Assembly (NCBI GenBank): GCA_913061415.1
Contig: CAJXUD010000012.1
Coordinates: forward strand, 1 to 64,000
Direction of reading: 5' to 3'
Length of the DNA: 64,000 nucleotides
Source: an uncultured Oleispira sp.
GTDB lineage: Bacteria > Pseudomonadota > Gammaproteobacteria > Pseudomonadales > Oceanobacteraceae
This document shows positions 29,936 to 39,175 of the stretch, one piece after another. Positions within the stretch are counted from its first letter, which is position 1. Each line of letters begins with the position of its first letter. The notes beneath the pieces are model-generated. The model worked only from the letters and a program-made list of their open reading frames with translations. It made no database searches and was not told the origin of the DNA. The position numbers were made by a program, and so were the translations under genes.

Positions 29936-30946
29936 TTAATCCAACAGTCGCTTTTGGAAGCGCAATGGGGTTTCACCTAACCATTGCTTAAAAGCGCGAG
30001 TAAAAGCACTTTGCTCTGAATAGCCTAACAACAAAGCAATTTCCGACAAAGTTAAGCGCCCTTCTTTTAAATACTGTTGCGCTAACTGCTGCCGTGTTTT
30101 TTTCAACAATTCTTTAAACACTAGCTGCCGTTCTTCGAGTCGACGATGCAAAGTACGGGATGACATTTTCATATAACCCGCAACTTCATCGATAGTTGGC
30201 TTACCATCTTGCATGGCACGTAATACGTATTTATAAAACTGCTGCTCGAAATGGTCACCGTTAGGTAAAACATCTAACAGCGCGTGCGCTTGCTGATCTA
30301 ATAATGCTCTTAATGCTGGGTCAGCTTTTTCAACCTTTAAGGTCAGCATTGATACTGGGAAAGAGACGTAGGTATTTTTACATTCAAATTCTACTTCGCA
30401 GCCAAGCAGGTTCGAATACGGGGTGATATCTTTTGGTTTTATATGAACAAAGCCAATCCGAGTCGGCTTTAGATCTTCATTACCCACCAGCATTCTAACG
30501 TAGCTGGCCATGCTGGAGATTAATACTTCATCAGACTCGCGGGTGGAGTAGCCATAATCAAATGGCCAAGAAAAAGTCACGAGATTCCCTTGAGCTTGAG
30601 TGAATGCTTCATTGCCTTCATATAGAAGACGCTGAAAACGCTCAAAACGTTGCAAGGCTTCGGCCAAATACTCACACGACAAACTCAAGTAGCCAAGAAC
30701 ACCACAATGACTCGGCTGTATGTAAGCACCGACCTCTAAACCTATATAGGGTTTTTGATACAACTTGGCGATGACTTCCAAGGCGTGCCACCAATCGGTG
30801 AAAGGCATGCGAGAATTAGCATTATACTGGGAAAGTTTGGTTCGCAGAGCAGCAATTTCAGAGTCGTTATTTTTAAGCGGGTTGTCGTCTAGATAACTCA
30901 ACAATAGATTCGCTAAGTCTCCCGCGACATTAAAATTCACTAGCAT
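29936..30946 (-). CDS. AraC-family transcriptional regulator
   Basis: A 336-aa regulator. The N-terminal two-thirds is an Arabinose_bd-type ligand domain as in OruR/ArgR-like AraC proteins (GLEVGAYIQPSHCGVLGY). The C-terminal domain carries two helix-turn-helices, with MSSRTLHRRLEERQLVFKEL and SEIALLLGYSEQSAFTRAFKQW. It is divergent from the membrane hydroxylase gene at 31225. The 278-base gap contains GTCAA direct repeats suited to AraC binding (31011-31052). The ligand is unknown, and regulation of the hydroxylase is inferred from the layout. Confidence 0.9.
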   Translation of the reverse strand: MLVNFNVAGDLANLLLSYLDDNPLKNNDSEIAALRTKLSQYNANSRMPFTDWWHALEVIAKLYQKPYIGLEVGAYIQPSHCGVLGYLSLSCEYLAEALQRFERFQRLLYEGNEAFTQAQGNLVTFSWPFDYGYSTRESDEVLISSMASYVRMLVGNEDLKPTRIGFVHIKPKDITPYSNLLGCEVEFECKNTYVSFPVSMLTLKVEKADPALRALLDQQAHALLDVLPNGDHFEQQFYKYVLRAMQDGKPTIDEVAGYMKMSSRTLHRRLEERQLVFKELLKKTRQQLAQQYLKEGRLTLSEIALLLGYSEQSAFTRAFKQWLGETPLRFQKRLLD

Positions 30947-31010
30947 ATGCTTTTCTCAAACCAAGCAGAGTATTCATATTTAAAACAGTACTATTGCCTT
31001 ATTGGCGGGA

Positions 31011-31052
31011 AATGTCAAAAATGAGCTTTGAAATGTCAATATTCATAGTCAA
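31011..31052. promoter_or_regulatory. Direct repeats between araC-type gene and hydroxylase
   Basis: AATGTCAA occurs at 31011-31018 and 31032-31039, 21 bases apart (two helical turns). A related ATAGTCAA lies at 31045-31052. AraC-family regulators commonly bind such same-face direct repeats. A short GATA/CATA tandem array (31141-31168) lies further right. Confidence 0.4.
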
Positions 31053-31224
31053 AGTCACGACATAATGAGCTTACTCAAAAGTAGCTCAGAAGAAATTCTA
31101 CAAGAGCTCAAAGGTATAGACGTAATACACAGATATCTACAGAGATAGATAGATACATAGATACATAGATAACACACAGTTAAAACCCAAATAACAAAAG
31201 CTCAATTAAGAGCTGGAGAGACTG

Positions 31225-32082
31225 ATGGAAGATTTAATACGTGCAATTGGCTTTATTCTAGCTGCTGGGGCCGTTTTCATGGCCGTGATGGCACTGGAAG
31301 CTTGGTATTTACACCGCAAGAATGGTGATACAAATTATCGCCTTGGCGAGACAATTGCTAACCTAACGACCGGCGCTTCTTATAAAATTGTCGATGGCAT
31401 CGCCATTGCGCTTTTTATTACCGCCTTCTCAGACATGATCAACCCTTATGGATTCGGTTGGAATCCTGAACCATCAATTTGGGCTTTTGCAATTTTATTT
31501 GTACTCGCAGACCTATGCATGTACTTCAACCATTTAGCCATGCATAAGTTTCGCTGGTTCTGGGCGACCCATGTTACCCACCACTCTTCTGAACACATGA
31601 ACTTATCCACGGCACTGCGTCAGAATTTTTTAAACGCATTAAACGGTAACTGGTTATTAATGTGGGTGCCGCTGTCATTAATCGGTTTTGATAAAGACTG
31701 GATTTTAATCGCGATAGAAACCAATCTCCTTTATCAATTCTTTTGCCATACAGAAGCGGTTGGTCGCTTGGGCTGGATTGAAAAAGTATTCAATACCCCT
31801 TCTCATCATCGAGTACACCACGGCAGCAACCCAGCACAAATTGATCGCAATTTTGGTGGCGTATTTATTATTTGGGATAAACTATTCGGAACCTTTCGTG
31901 ACGAGCGCGAAGCGGGTGAAATTAAATACGGCGTGACACGTATGCCTGCTAAGCCATTAAATCCGTTTTATATTCAAACTTACGAACTGGTTTCTATTAT
32001 TAAAGACATTTGGAAGTACAAGGATCTAAGAATTTTGTATAAGCACCCAGAGTGGGTATCTGAAAAGTATAAAGAAAAATAA
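31225..32082 (+). CDS. Sterol desaturase/fatty acid hydroxylase superfamily membrane protein
   Basis: A 285-aa integral membrane non-heme di-iron oxygenase. The three histidine clusters are HLAMH (103-107), HVTHHSSEH (116-124) and HHRVHH (194-199), spaced as in the ERG3/FAH superfamily, with hydrophobic segments around 5-25, 55-75, 85-105 and 140-165. The family hydroxylates or desaturates lipids such as fatty acids, sterols or hopanoids. The substrate here is unknown. ATG 31225 follows GGAGAGACTG. It is divergent from an AraC regulator and ends at a strong terminator, so it is a single-gene unit. Confidence 0.87.
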   Translation: MEDLIRAIGFILAAGAVFMAVMALEAWYLHRKNGDTNYRLGETIANLTTGASYKIVDGIAIALFITAFSDMINPYGFGWNPEPSIWAFAILFVLADLCMYFNHLAMHKFRWFWATHVTHHSSEHMNLSTALRQNFLNALNGNWLLMWVPLSLIGFDKDWILIAIETNLLYQFFCHTEAVGRLGWIEKVFNTPSHHRVHHGSNPAQIDRNFGGVFIIWDKLFGTFRDEREAGEIKYGVTRMPAKPLNPFYIQTYELVSIIKDIWKYKDLRILYKHPEWVSEKYKEK

Positions 32083-32122
32083 ACAGTGAAATAAGCCGTA
32101 AAATAAACCAACTAGCAAATAC

Positions 32123-32167
32123 AAAAAAGCCAGAGCATTTCAATTAAGAAACGGTCTGGCTTTTTTT
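32123..32167 (+). terminator. Terminator between the hydroxylase gene and ffh (possibly bidirectional)
   Basis: AAAAAAGCCAGA pairs with TCTGGCTTTTTT (12 bp), with T-runs on both strands. It lies between convergent genes and can serve both. Confidence 0.9.
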
Positions 32168-32208
32168 ACACCCAAGCAAGTTCAAATAAACTTAGCTCAT
32201 ATAAAGTA

Positions 32209-33588
32209 TTAACGCATCATCGGAGGCATACCGCCGCCACCGCCGGTCATTCCACCCATAGCGCGCATCATTTTCTTCATGCCGCCTTTGGCCGTCATTT
32301 TCTTCATCATTTTTTGCATTTGCTTATGCTGCTTCAGCAAACGATTGATGTCTTGAATCTGAGTACCCGAACCACGCGCAATACGCTTTTTACGAGAGCC
32401 GTTAATCTTATCTGGGAAATGACGTTCTAATGGCGTCATTGAGCAAATAATAGAATCCATCTGTTTAAATTGGCTTTCCGCTGCATCCGTTTGTTTGGCC
32501 ATGTTCGCCATACCACTCATGCCTGGAAGCTTATCTAACATAGAAGTGATACCGCCCATGTTATTCATCTGGCGCAGCTGATCACGGAAATCTTCTAAGT
32601 CGAAGCCTTTACCCGCTTTTAATTTTTGCGTTAATTTGTCGGCTTTCTTCTTATCGATTTTGCGCTCGGCATCTTCGACAAGGGTCATGATATCACCCAA
32701 GTCTAGAATACGAGAAGCAACACGATCTGGGTGGAAAGGCTCTAACGCCTCTGTTTTTTCACCCATCCCCATGAACTTAATCGGTTTGCCCGTCACATGA
32801 CGAACAGAAAGCGCAGCACCACCACGCGCATCACCATCGGCTTTGGTTAAAACCACACCGGTAAGCGGTAAGGCATCGTTAAAGGCTTTGGCGGTATTCG
32901 CAGCATCCTGACCCGTCATGGCGTCTACAACGAATAAGGTTTCTTGCGGTGAGATGGCTGCGTGCAGGTCTTTAATCTCAGCCATCATATCTTCATCGAT
33001 GGCTAAACGACCGGCAGTATCGACGATCAATACATCGGCAAATTGCGTTTTCGCTGCTTGAATCGCCGCTTTGGCAATATCAATTGGCTTTTGACTGACA
33101 TCCGATGGGAAGAATAACGCCCCCACTTCTGTCGACAAGGTTTCAAGCTGCTTGATCGCTGCAGGACGATAAACGTCGGCAGATACCATCATTACTTTTT
33201 TCTTATCGCGTTCTTTTAAGAAGCGTGCCAATTTTGCTGCGGTGGTGGTTTTACCCGCCCCTTGCAAGCCTGCCATCAAAATGATTGCTGGCGGTTGTAC
33301 TGCTAGGTTAAGACCTTCGTTGGCCTCACCCATCACATCGCGCAATTCATCATTTACAATCTTTAAGAAAGCTTGACCTGGATTTAGACTGGTCATCACC
33401 TCGGAACCGATCGCGCGCTCTTTTACGCGGTCTGTAAATGCTTTAACCGCAGGTAAAGCTACATCGGCTTCCAATAACGCCATACGCACTTCGCGCATCG
33501 TGTCTTTAATATTTTCTTCGGTCAGCTTGGCCTGGCCAGTAATGCTCTTTAAGGCACCACCCAGGCGGTCTGTTAAACTATCAAACAT
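32209..33588 (-). CDS. ffh: Signal recognition particle protein Ffh
   Basis: The 459-aa SRP GTPase that with 4.5S RNA targets nascent membrane proteins to FtsY. It has an N-domain helical bundle (1-85), the G-domain P-loop GLQGAGKTTTAAKLA near residue 106, DTAGR, and TKADGDARGG. The methionine-rich M-domain (from about 328) has the GSRKKRIARGSG RNA-binding helix and ends in a Met/Gly-rich tail. The ffh | ypjD-corC arrangement is the conserved gammaproteobacterial order. Confidence 0.98.
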   Translation of the reverse strand: MFDSLTDRLGGALKSITGQAKLTEENIKDTMREVRMALLEADVALPAVKAFTDRVKERAIGSEVMTSLNPGQAFLKIVNDELRDVMGEANEGLNLAVQPPAIILMAGLQGAGKTTTAAKLARFLKERDKKKVMMVSADVYRPAAIKQLETLSTEVGALFFPSDVSQKPIDIAKAAIQAAKTQFADVLIVDTAGRLAIDEDMMAEIKDLHAAISPQETLFVVDAMTGQDAANTAKAFNDALPLTGVVLTKADGDARGGAALSVRHVTGKPIKFMGMGEKTEALEPFHPDRVASRILDLGDIMTLVEDAERKIDKKKADKLTQKLKAGKGFDLEDFRDQLRQMNNMGGITSMLDKLPGMSGMANMAKQTDAAESQFKQMDSIICSMTPLERHFPDKINGSRKKRIARGSGTQIQDINRLLKQHKQMQKMMKKMTAKGGMKKMMRAMGGMTGGGGGMPPMMR

Positions 33589-33736
33589 GGGCTTATGTCA
33601 ATCACGGCTAAATAAAGTCACCGATTGTACAAATATCGGCACAACATAGCTAGCCGAGCTTGGCGTTATCTCTTGGTTGTGAGAAACTTTTGCCTTAATC
33701 GACACCTTCTCATCATTTTCAAAGGAATAATCAGGC

Positions 33737-34540
33737 ATGAGCGGAACCTACAGCGCAGCCTTTTTTGCTTTACCTGCTGCACTTTTATATTTCTTCGGCG
33801 CCTATCGACAGTGGCAAACTTTAAATAATAAAAAAGAAGCGAATAAAACCTTAGTCCTCTCATTAGGGGCCATTGCCGGTATTCTTCACGCGTTAGTCCT
33901 AGCGGGTTCTGTCGTTTTACATCAGGGATTTAATTTTGGCTTCTTTAATGTCGGCATTTTAATCTCGCTGGTTATCAGCTTATTAGTGATTAGTAGCAGT
34001 TTTAGTAAACCACTAGAAAACTTATTGATTGTTGTTTTCCCTATGGCAGCGTTAATTTTATTAGTCGATACCATTACGCCCAACTCAGACAAGATTTCGC
34101 AATTAACCGGTGGACTGGGCTGGCATATTATTTTATCGATTTTGGCATACAGCATTTTAATCATCGCTGCGATTCAAGCTATTTTGCTTTATATGCAAAA
34201 CAAACAGCTAAAAAGCCACAATACATCAGGCTTGGTGAAGGCGCTTCCCCCATTACAGACCATGGATGCCTTATTGTTTGAAATGATTTGGATTGGAATG
34301 GTATTGCTAACCGCTGCTTTTGTGATCGGCTGGCCGTATATTATCGACATTCAAGGGCAACATTTATTGCATAAAACAGCCCTTAGCATCATGTCTTGGT
34401 TAGTCTATGCAACCTTGTTATTTGGCCGTTTTAACTTTGGTTGGAGAGGCATAACCGCAAGCCGTTGGACCCTTGCAGGCACTGGTTTCTTAATTTTGGC
34501 TTATTTTGGCTCTAAATTTGTACTGGAATTAGTACTCTAA
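33737..34540 (+). CDS. ypjD: YpjD-family inner membrane protein (CcsA/HemX-like)
   Basis: A 267-aa protein with eight or so predicted membrane segments, related to the CcsA/CcmC cytochrome c assembly family. The family marks are GGLGWHIILSILAYSI and a late-helix histidine. Its precise function is not established. It is divergent from ffh and precedes a CorC/HlyC-family gene by 50 bases, the same trio as in E. coli. The start is ATG 33737, preceded by AAAGGAATAA. Confidence 0.85.
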   Translation: MSGTYSAAFFALPAALLYFFGAYRQWQTLNNKKEANKTLVLSLGAIAGILHALVLAGSVVLHQGFNFGFFNVGILISLVISLLVISSSFSKPLENLLIVVFPMAALILLVDTITPNSDKISQLTGGLGWHIILSILAYSILIIAAIQAILLYMQNKQLKSHNTSGLVKALPPLQTMDALLFEMIWIGMVLLTAAFVIGWPYIIDIQGQHLLHKTALSIMSWLVYATLLFGRFNFGWRGITASRWTLAGTGFLILAYFGSKFVLELVL

Positions 34541-34590
34541 GGCGATTTTTTGGTATCCTTGCGTTCCCAAAATAACGCAAGGAACTCGTC

Positions 34591-35853
34591 TTGAACGACG
34601 TCCCCCTCAGTATTCTCTTCGGCATACTGGTCTTACTCATTATAATGTCTGGATTTTTCTCCAGTTCTGAAACTGGCATGATGTCTCTCAACCGCTACAG
34701 GTTGCGTCACATGGCGAAGAATAAGCACAAAGGCGCAATGCGTGCTTCTAGCCTATTAGAAAAGCCAGATCGCTTAATCGGTACTATTTTAACCGGTAAT
34801 AACCTTGTTAATTTCGCGGCGGCTGCGTTGGCCACTATTATCAGTCAGCGTTTATGGCCTAACAATCCCGATTTAGCCGTGTTTGTGAATACTATTCTAT
34901 TCACCTTAGTCGTATTGATTTTTGCTGAACTGACGCCGAAGACATTAGCCGCTATTCACCCTGAAAAAGTCGCCTTTCCTGCGTCTCGTATTTTGGTGGG
35001 TATGCAATGGTTACTGACCCCCTTTGTTTGGTTTGTGAATACCATAGCCAACGCTCTATTAAAGCTAGTAAGAGTTGATATCAATGCAACCCCCGATAAT
35101 CTAAGCACAGAAGAATTACGCACAGTTGTTCATGAAGCCGGAACCATGATTCCTAAGCGCCACCAACGCATGCTGATCAGTATTCTTGATTTAGAGAAAA
35201 TGGCGGTAAACGACATAATGGTGCCGCGCAGTGAAATCGTAGCGATTAACTTAGAAGACAACATTGAAGACATTACAAATATGCTACGCACCACCCAGCA
35301 TACCCGCCTTCCTGTTTACCGTGACGACATTAATTCGGTGGTAGGGATGCTGCATACGCGTAACGCTAGTCGTTTCTTGACCAACCCTGATTTTAATAAG
35401 AACGATATTTTACAAGAATGTCGCGAGCCCTACTTCATTCCTGAAAGCACGCCGCTGCATACTCAGCTGTTTAACTTCCAAAAACAGCAAAGACGTATCG
35501 CACTGGTGGTTGATGAATACGGCGATGTTCAAGGGATTTGTACCCTTGAAGATATTTTAGAAGAAATCGTAGGTGAGTTTACAACCGATACCGCGGCTCT
35601 TGAGAACCCTGATTTTAAGCGTTTAAATGATGGCAGCACCCTGGTCGATGGCACCGCCTATATTCGCGATATCAACAAAGCCTTAGGTTGGGACTTTAAT
35701 ACCGACGGCCCCAAAACCTTTAGCGGTTTAATTGTCGAGTATTTGGAAACCATTCCTGATGGCCCAGCGTGCTTAACCCTCGAAAACAAACGCATCGAGA
35801 TTCTTAAGGTTGAAGACAACCTTGTGAAGCTTTCTAGGGTGTTTGATAAGTAG
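34591..35853 (+). CDS. CorC/HlyC (CNNM)-family membrane protein YfjD-like
   Basis: A 420-aa membrane protein proposed to transport or regulate Mg2+/Co2+. It has an N-terminal DUF21/CNNM membrane domain (1-190, SGFFSSSETGMMSLNRYRL), two CBS domains (about 205-325, DIMVPRSEIVAI and VVDEYGDVQGICTLEDILEEIVGE) and a C-terminal CorC_HlyC domain. The start is TTG 34591 with AAGGAA 8 bases upstream. No ATG is available nearby. The downstream 397-base gap carries the repeat at 35922-36042. Confidence 0.9.
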   Translation: MNDVPLSILFGILVLLIIMSGFFSSSETGMMSLNRYRLRHMAKNKHKGAMRASSLLEKPDRLIGTILTGNNLVNFAAAALATIISQRLWPNNPDLAVFVNTILFTLVVLIFAELTPKTLAAIHPEKVAFPASRILVGMQWLLTPFVWFVNTIANALLKLVRVDINATPDNLSTEELRTVVHEAGTMIPKRHQRMLISILDLEKMAVNDIMVPRSEIVAINLEDNIEDITNMLRTTQHTRLPVYRDDINSVVGMLHTRNASRFLTNPDFNKNDILQECREPYFIPESTPLHTQLFNFQKQQRRIALVVDEYGDVQGICTLEDILEEIVGEFTTDTAALENPDFKRLNDGSTLVDGTAYIRDINKALGWDFNTDGPKTFSGLIVEYLETIPDGPACLTLENKRIEILKVEDNLVKLSRVFDK

Positions 35854-35921
35854 ATTACTTTTAAGGCGTTGGTTTCTTTCAACAACGCCGTTGCGCTGAG
35901 TCTTCCATCGATTCGCTCAAA

Positions 35922-36042
35922 GATCCGTGTTGGATACTTTGTTCTGCAGCGCGCCGTAAACACGCCGCTTCGCTCTCCCTGTGGGCTCGGAGAACACATC
36001 CATGTGTTCTAACGGCCTTAAACAAAGCACCCAACACCGATC
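35922..36042. repeat. MITE-like 121-bp element with terminal inverted repeats
   Basis: GATCCGTGTTGGATACTTTGTT (35922-35943) and its partner at 36021-36042 are inverse complements at 19 of 22 positions. Between them is the perfect hairpin AGAACACA-TCCA-TGTGTTCT (35991-36010) and a CGCCGCTTCGCTCTCC segment. No ORF fills it. The design, with terminal repeats plus a TGTG-stem hairpin, parallels the element at 4945-5062. It occupies the 397-base gap between the CorC-family gene and metG. Confidence 0.65.
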
Positions 36043-36202
36043 CGCGAATTCAGAATACCTATCCAAATTTCAGACCTCAATCCATTAAAGATCTAACGGC
36101 TAATCAATCATTAACTAATTAAGCCGCCATATCTCTTTTTATAATTTCACCCTTAGCGCACGGCGTTTTCAAGATGACCTTCTTTTTAGCAAGTTATTCG
36201 TG

Positions 36203-36211
36203 TGCTACAAT
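36203..36211 (+). promoter_or_regulatory. Candidate extended -10 promoter for metG
   Basis: TGCTACAAT (TG-n-TACAAT) lies 40 bases before the metG ATG. The region at -35 is only T-rich. This is a typical extended -10 arrangement. Confidence 0.45.
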
Positions 36212-36250
36212 CGCCGCCTTTCTTTTATCGACTATTAAGCCTGTAGCAAC

Positions 36251-38452
36251 ATGACTGATCAAGCATCCCAAAGCAGAAAGATACTGGTAACCAGTGCACT
36301 ACCCTACGCCAATGGCTCGATCCATCTTGGCCACTTATTGGAATACATCCAAACCGATATTTGGGTACGCTTCCAAAAAGCACGCGGACATCAATGTACC
36401 TATGTTTGTGCCGATGATGCACACGGTACCGCCATCATGTTGCGCGCCGAAAAAGAAGGCTTAACGCCAGAGCAACAAATCGCTAACGTTAAAGCTGAAC
36501 ACGAAGCTGACTTTGCCGGCTTCCAAGTTAATTTCGATAATTTTCACTCGACGCACTCTGAAGAAAACCGCCTATTAAGCGAAGAGATCTATAAAGCCTG
36601 CCGTGATAAAGGCCATATTGCAGTACGTAAAATTAAACAGCTTTATGATCCTGTAAAAGAATTATTCCTAGCCGACCGCTACGTAAAAGGTCAGTGCCCT
36701 AAATGTAACGCCGAAGATCAGTACGGTGATAACTGCGAAAGCTGTGGCGCAACGTATACCCCGGCTGAATTGATCAAACCTTTCTCGACTATTTCGGGCG
36801 CAACTCCGGTTGAAAAAGAATCAGAGCATTATTTTTTCAAGCTTCCTGATTTCCAAGAGTTCCTACAAGATTGGACTCGCTCAGGTACGCTGCAAGAAGA
36901 AGTCGCCAACAAACTGGCCGAATGGTTAGACTCTGGCCTACAAGAATGGGACATCAGCCGTGATGCGCCTTATTTTGGCTTTGAAATTCCAGATGCGCCG
37001 GGTAAATACTTCTACGTTTGGCTAGACGCACCGATTGGCTACATGGCCAGCTTTAAAAATCTTTGTGATAGCGAAGAAGGCAAAGCGCAAGGTTTAGACT
37101 TTGATGAATACTGGAAGCTAGGCCCAGACGGCGAAAATAGCACAGAGGTTTACCACTTTATCGGTAAAGACATTATCAACTTCCACGCCCTCTTCTGGCC
37201 TGCGATGTTGACCGCTGCCGATTACCGCACACCCACCGCTGTATTCGCACACGGTTTTGTTACCGTAAACGGGGAAAAAATGTCTAAGTCTCGCGGTACT
37301 TTTATTAAAGGCCGTACTTTCTTAAACCACTTAGACCCAACGTATTTACGTTACTACTTTGCTGCAAAACTGAGCAATAAAGTAGACGACTTCGATTTAA
37401 ATCTAGAAGACTTCGTACAACGCGTAAACAGCGACTTAGTTAACAAGCTGGTTAATATTGCTAGCCGTACTGGCAACTTTGTATTCAAAGCCGGCGGTAA
37501 ATTAAGCGCAACTTGCATTGAAGAAGAAATGGTACAGCACTTCATCGACCAGGGTGATGTGATTGCTGAACTGTATGAAAATCGCGAGTTCAGCAAGGCC
37601 ATGAAAGAAATCATGACCCTTGCCGATCGTGCCAACGAATACATTCAAGAAAAAGCGCCGTGGGCGATGAATAAAGAAGAAGGCCGCCAGCAAGAAGTAA
37701 TTGAAGTCTGCTCGGTTGCGCTTAACTTATTCCGTCAGTTAATTACCTACCTAGCGCCTGTTTTGCCTGATATTGCAGAAAAAACGAAAGCTTTCTTGAA
37801 CTTAGACACTTTAAATTGGGCTGCGCGCACCAATGTATTAGTCGATCACGAGATCAATAAGTTTAAGCCGATGTTAGGTCGCGCTGAAATGAAACATGTT
37901 GAAGCCATCTTGGAAGAAACCAAAGATGACTTACGTAAAGAAGCTATCTTAAACGGCGATCCTTCTGCTTTAAATGCTCCTGCAGAAGAAGTTGCAGCAG
38001 AGCCAGTTGAAGAAAAAAAGCTGAGCAACAAAGAACGTAGAAAGCTTGAAAAGGAGCGCCGCGCCGCTGAACAGTTAGCTAACGCACCAAAACTGCGTGA
38101 AGACGGTAACGAAGTCATCGCTGACGAAATTCAATTTGAAGATTTCGCTAAAGTCGATTTACGTATCGCTAAAATTGTAAAAGCCGACCACGTTGAAGGC
38201 GCTGATAAATTATTGCAGCTCACTTTAGACATTGGTAATGGCGAAACTCGTAATGTATTTTCTGGGATCAAAGCGGCCTACCAGCCTGAAGATCTAGAAG
38301 GTAAATTAACGATAGTGGTTGCTAACTTAGCACCACGCAAAATGAAATTTGGCATGTCGGAAGGCATGGTACTCGCAGCAGGCCCTGGTGGTAGCGACTT
38401 GTGGATTTTAGAACCACACGACGGTGCACAGCCCGGCATGCGCGTACTTTAA
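36251..38452 (+). CDS. metG: Methionyl-tRNA synthetase with lengthened linker
   Basis: A class I synthetase of 733 aa (the usual dimeric form is about 677). [18 protein letters not shown] carries the HIGH motif, the zinc knuckle is [17 protein letters not shown], and [10 protein letters not shown] is the KMSKS loop. The C-terminal OB-fold tRNA-binding domain starts near [16 protein letters not shown]. The roughly 55 extra residues lie in the linker before it, an acidic stretch followed by the highly basic [18 protein letters not shown]. Function is otherwise standard. Confidence 0.97.
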   Translation: MTDQASQSRKILVTSALPYANGSIHLGHLLEYIQTDIWVRFQKARGHQCTYVCADDAHGTAIMLRAEKEGLTPEQQIANVKAEHEADFAGFQVNFDNFHSTHSEENRLLSEEIYKACRDKGHIAVRKIKQLYDPVKELFLADRYVKGQCPKCNAEDQYGDNCESCGATYTPAELIKPFSTISGATPVEKESEHYFFKLPDFQEFLQDWTRSGTLQEEVANKLAEWLDSGLQEWDISRDAPYFGFEIPDAPGKYFYVWLDAPIGYMASFKNLCDSEEGKAQGLDFDEYWKLGPDGENSTEVYHFIGKDIINFHALFWPAMLTAADYRTPTAVFAHGFVTVNGEKMSKSRGTFIKGRTFLNHLDPTYLRYYFAAKLSNKVDDFDLNLEDFVQRVNSDLVNKLVNIASRTGNFVFKAGGKLSATCIEEEMVQHFIDQGDVIAELYENREFSKAMKEIMTLADRANEYIQEKAPWAMNKEEGRQQEVIEVCSVALNLFRQLITYLAPVLPDIAEKTKAFLNLDTLNWAARTNVLVDHEINKFKPMLGRAEMKHVEAILEETKDDLRKEAILNGDPSALNAPAEEVAAEPVEEKKLSNKERRKLEKERRAAEQLANAPKLREDGNEVIADEIQFEDFAKVDLRIAKIVKADHVEGADKLLQLTLDIGNGETRNVFSGIKAAYQPEDLEGKLTIVVANLAPRKMKFGMSEGMVLAAGPGGSDLWILEPHDGAQPGMRVL

Positions 38453-38483
38453 TACCAATTTAAATAGAGAGAATGAAAAGAAG

Positions 38484-39086
38484 ATGAGCACAGAAAACAC
38501 TATCGAATCAGGTGATTTAAAAGGCGCACCAGCTTATTTAAAAGATTTATCCTCTTTAATGTTAGAGGATGGCAACATTGCCACTTCAAATGTGTGGTAT
38601 CACGGTACAACCTCTAGCTTAGTAAAAAGCATAAAGAACAAAGGCCTTCACGGCGGCGGCGATGCCGCTTGGATCAAGCGCACCCAAGGCACTTTGCAAA
38701 CCGTTGGCAACCGTACTTTTGAAAGCAAAGATCCTGTTTTCTTAACCCAAAGTAAAGAATTGGCGTACTTCTGGGCACAGCAGCGCGTCCATTCACGTAA
38801 CATCTACTTCAAAAAAGATGAAACACCTGTCGTTCTCAAGGTCACTCTCAACGAAGATGATAATGCCAAAATAAATCCTGATGCCGGTGGCGCAGCCTTG
38901 ATTATGGAACCCGGCAATGAATACATTATTTACGTTAAAGACCTATTCATCGCGAATGGCAAAGACCTAGATGATTTTGATCAGACAAAAGCAGACCGTA
39001 TGATTTACCTTACCCGCTTAGGTTTAGCGTATACCAATGATTACATTCCTGGAAAATTCATCGAAGTGGTCGCAGAAGACTCTTAA
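38484..39086 (+). CDS. Hypothetical protein with ADP-ribosyltransferase-like motifs
   Basis: A 200-aa cytosolic-looking protein I cannot assign to a named family. VWYHGTTSSLVKSIKNKGL (His40) resembles the first motif of ART/Tpt1-fold enzymes. DPVFLTQSKELAYFWAQQR (85-101) resembles the second (beta strand, Thr, then Ala/Tyr helix), and EPGNEYIIYV (142-151) could carry the third-motif glutamate. If real, it would transfer ADP-ribose from NAD to protein, RNA or a small molecule. No signal peptide or immunity partner is seen. ATG 38484 is used, 31 bases after metG. A terminator follows, so it is cotranscribed with metG. Confidence 0.55.
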   Translation: MSTENTIESGDLKGAPAYLKDLSSLMLEDGNIATSNVWYHGTTSSLVKSIKNKGLHGGGDAAWIKRTQGTLQTVGNRTFESKDPVFLTQSKELAYFWAQQRVHSRNIYFKKDETPVVLKVTLNEDDNAKINPDAGGAALIMEPGNEYIIYVKDLFIANGKDLDDFDQTKADRMIYLTRLGLAYTNDYIPGKFIEVVAEDS

Positions 39087-39117
39087 CCGAAAGTTAGCTG
39101 ATCAGTTAATTTTCAAT

Positions 39118-39155
39118 AAAACCAGTCTTAGCAAATATGCTAGACTGGTTTTTTT
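39118..39155 (+). terminator. Terminator after the metG/ART-like unit
   Basis: AAACCAGTC-t-TAGCA pairs with TGCTA-GACTGGTTT with one bulge, followed by TTTTT. It lies 31 bases after the stop. Confidence 0.85.
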
Positions 39156-39175
39156 ATGCCTAGGTTTTAGCGCTC

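Noticed and set aside
31141-31168. GATA/CATA microsatellite as a phase-variation switch
   Set aside because: It is short, imperfect and about 60 bases from the next start codon, with no promoter element overlapping that I can identify.
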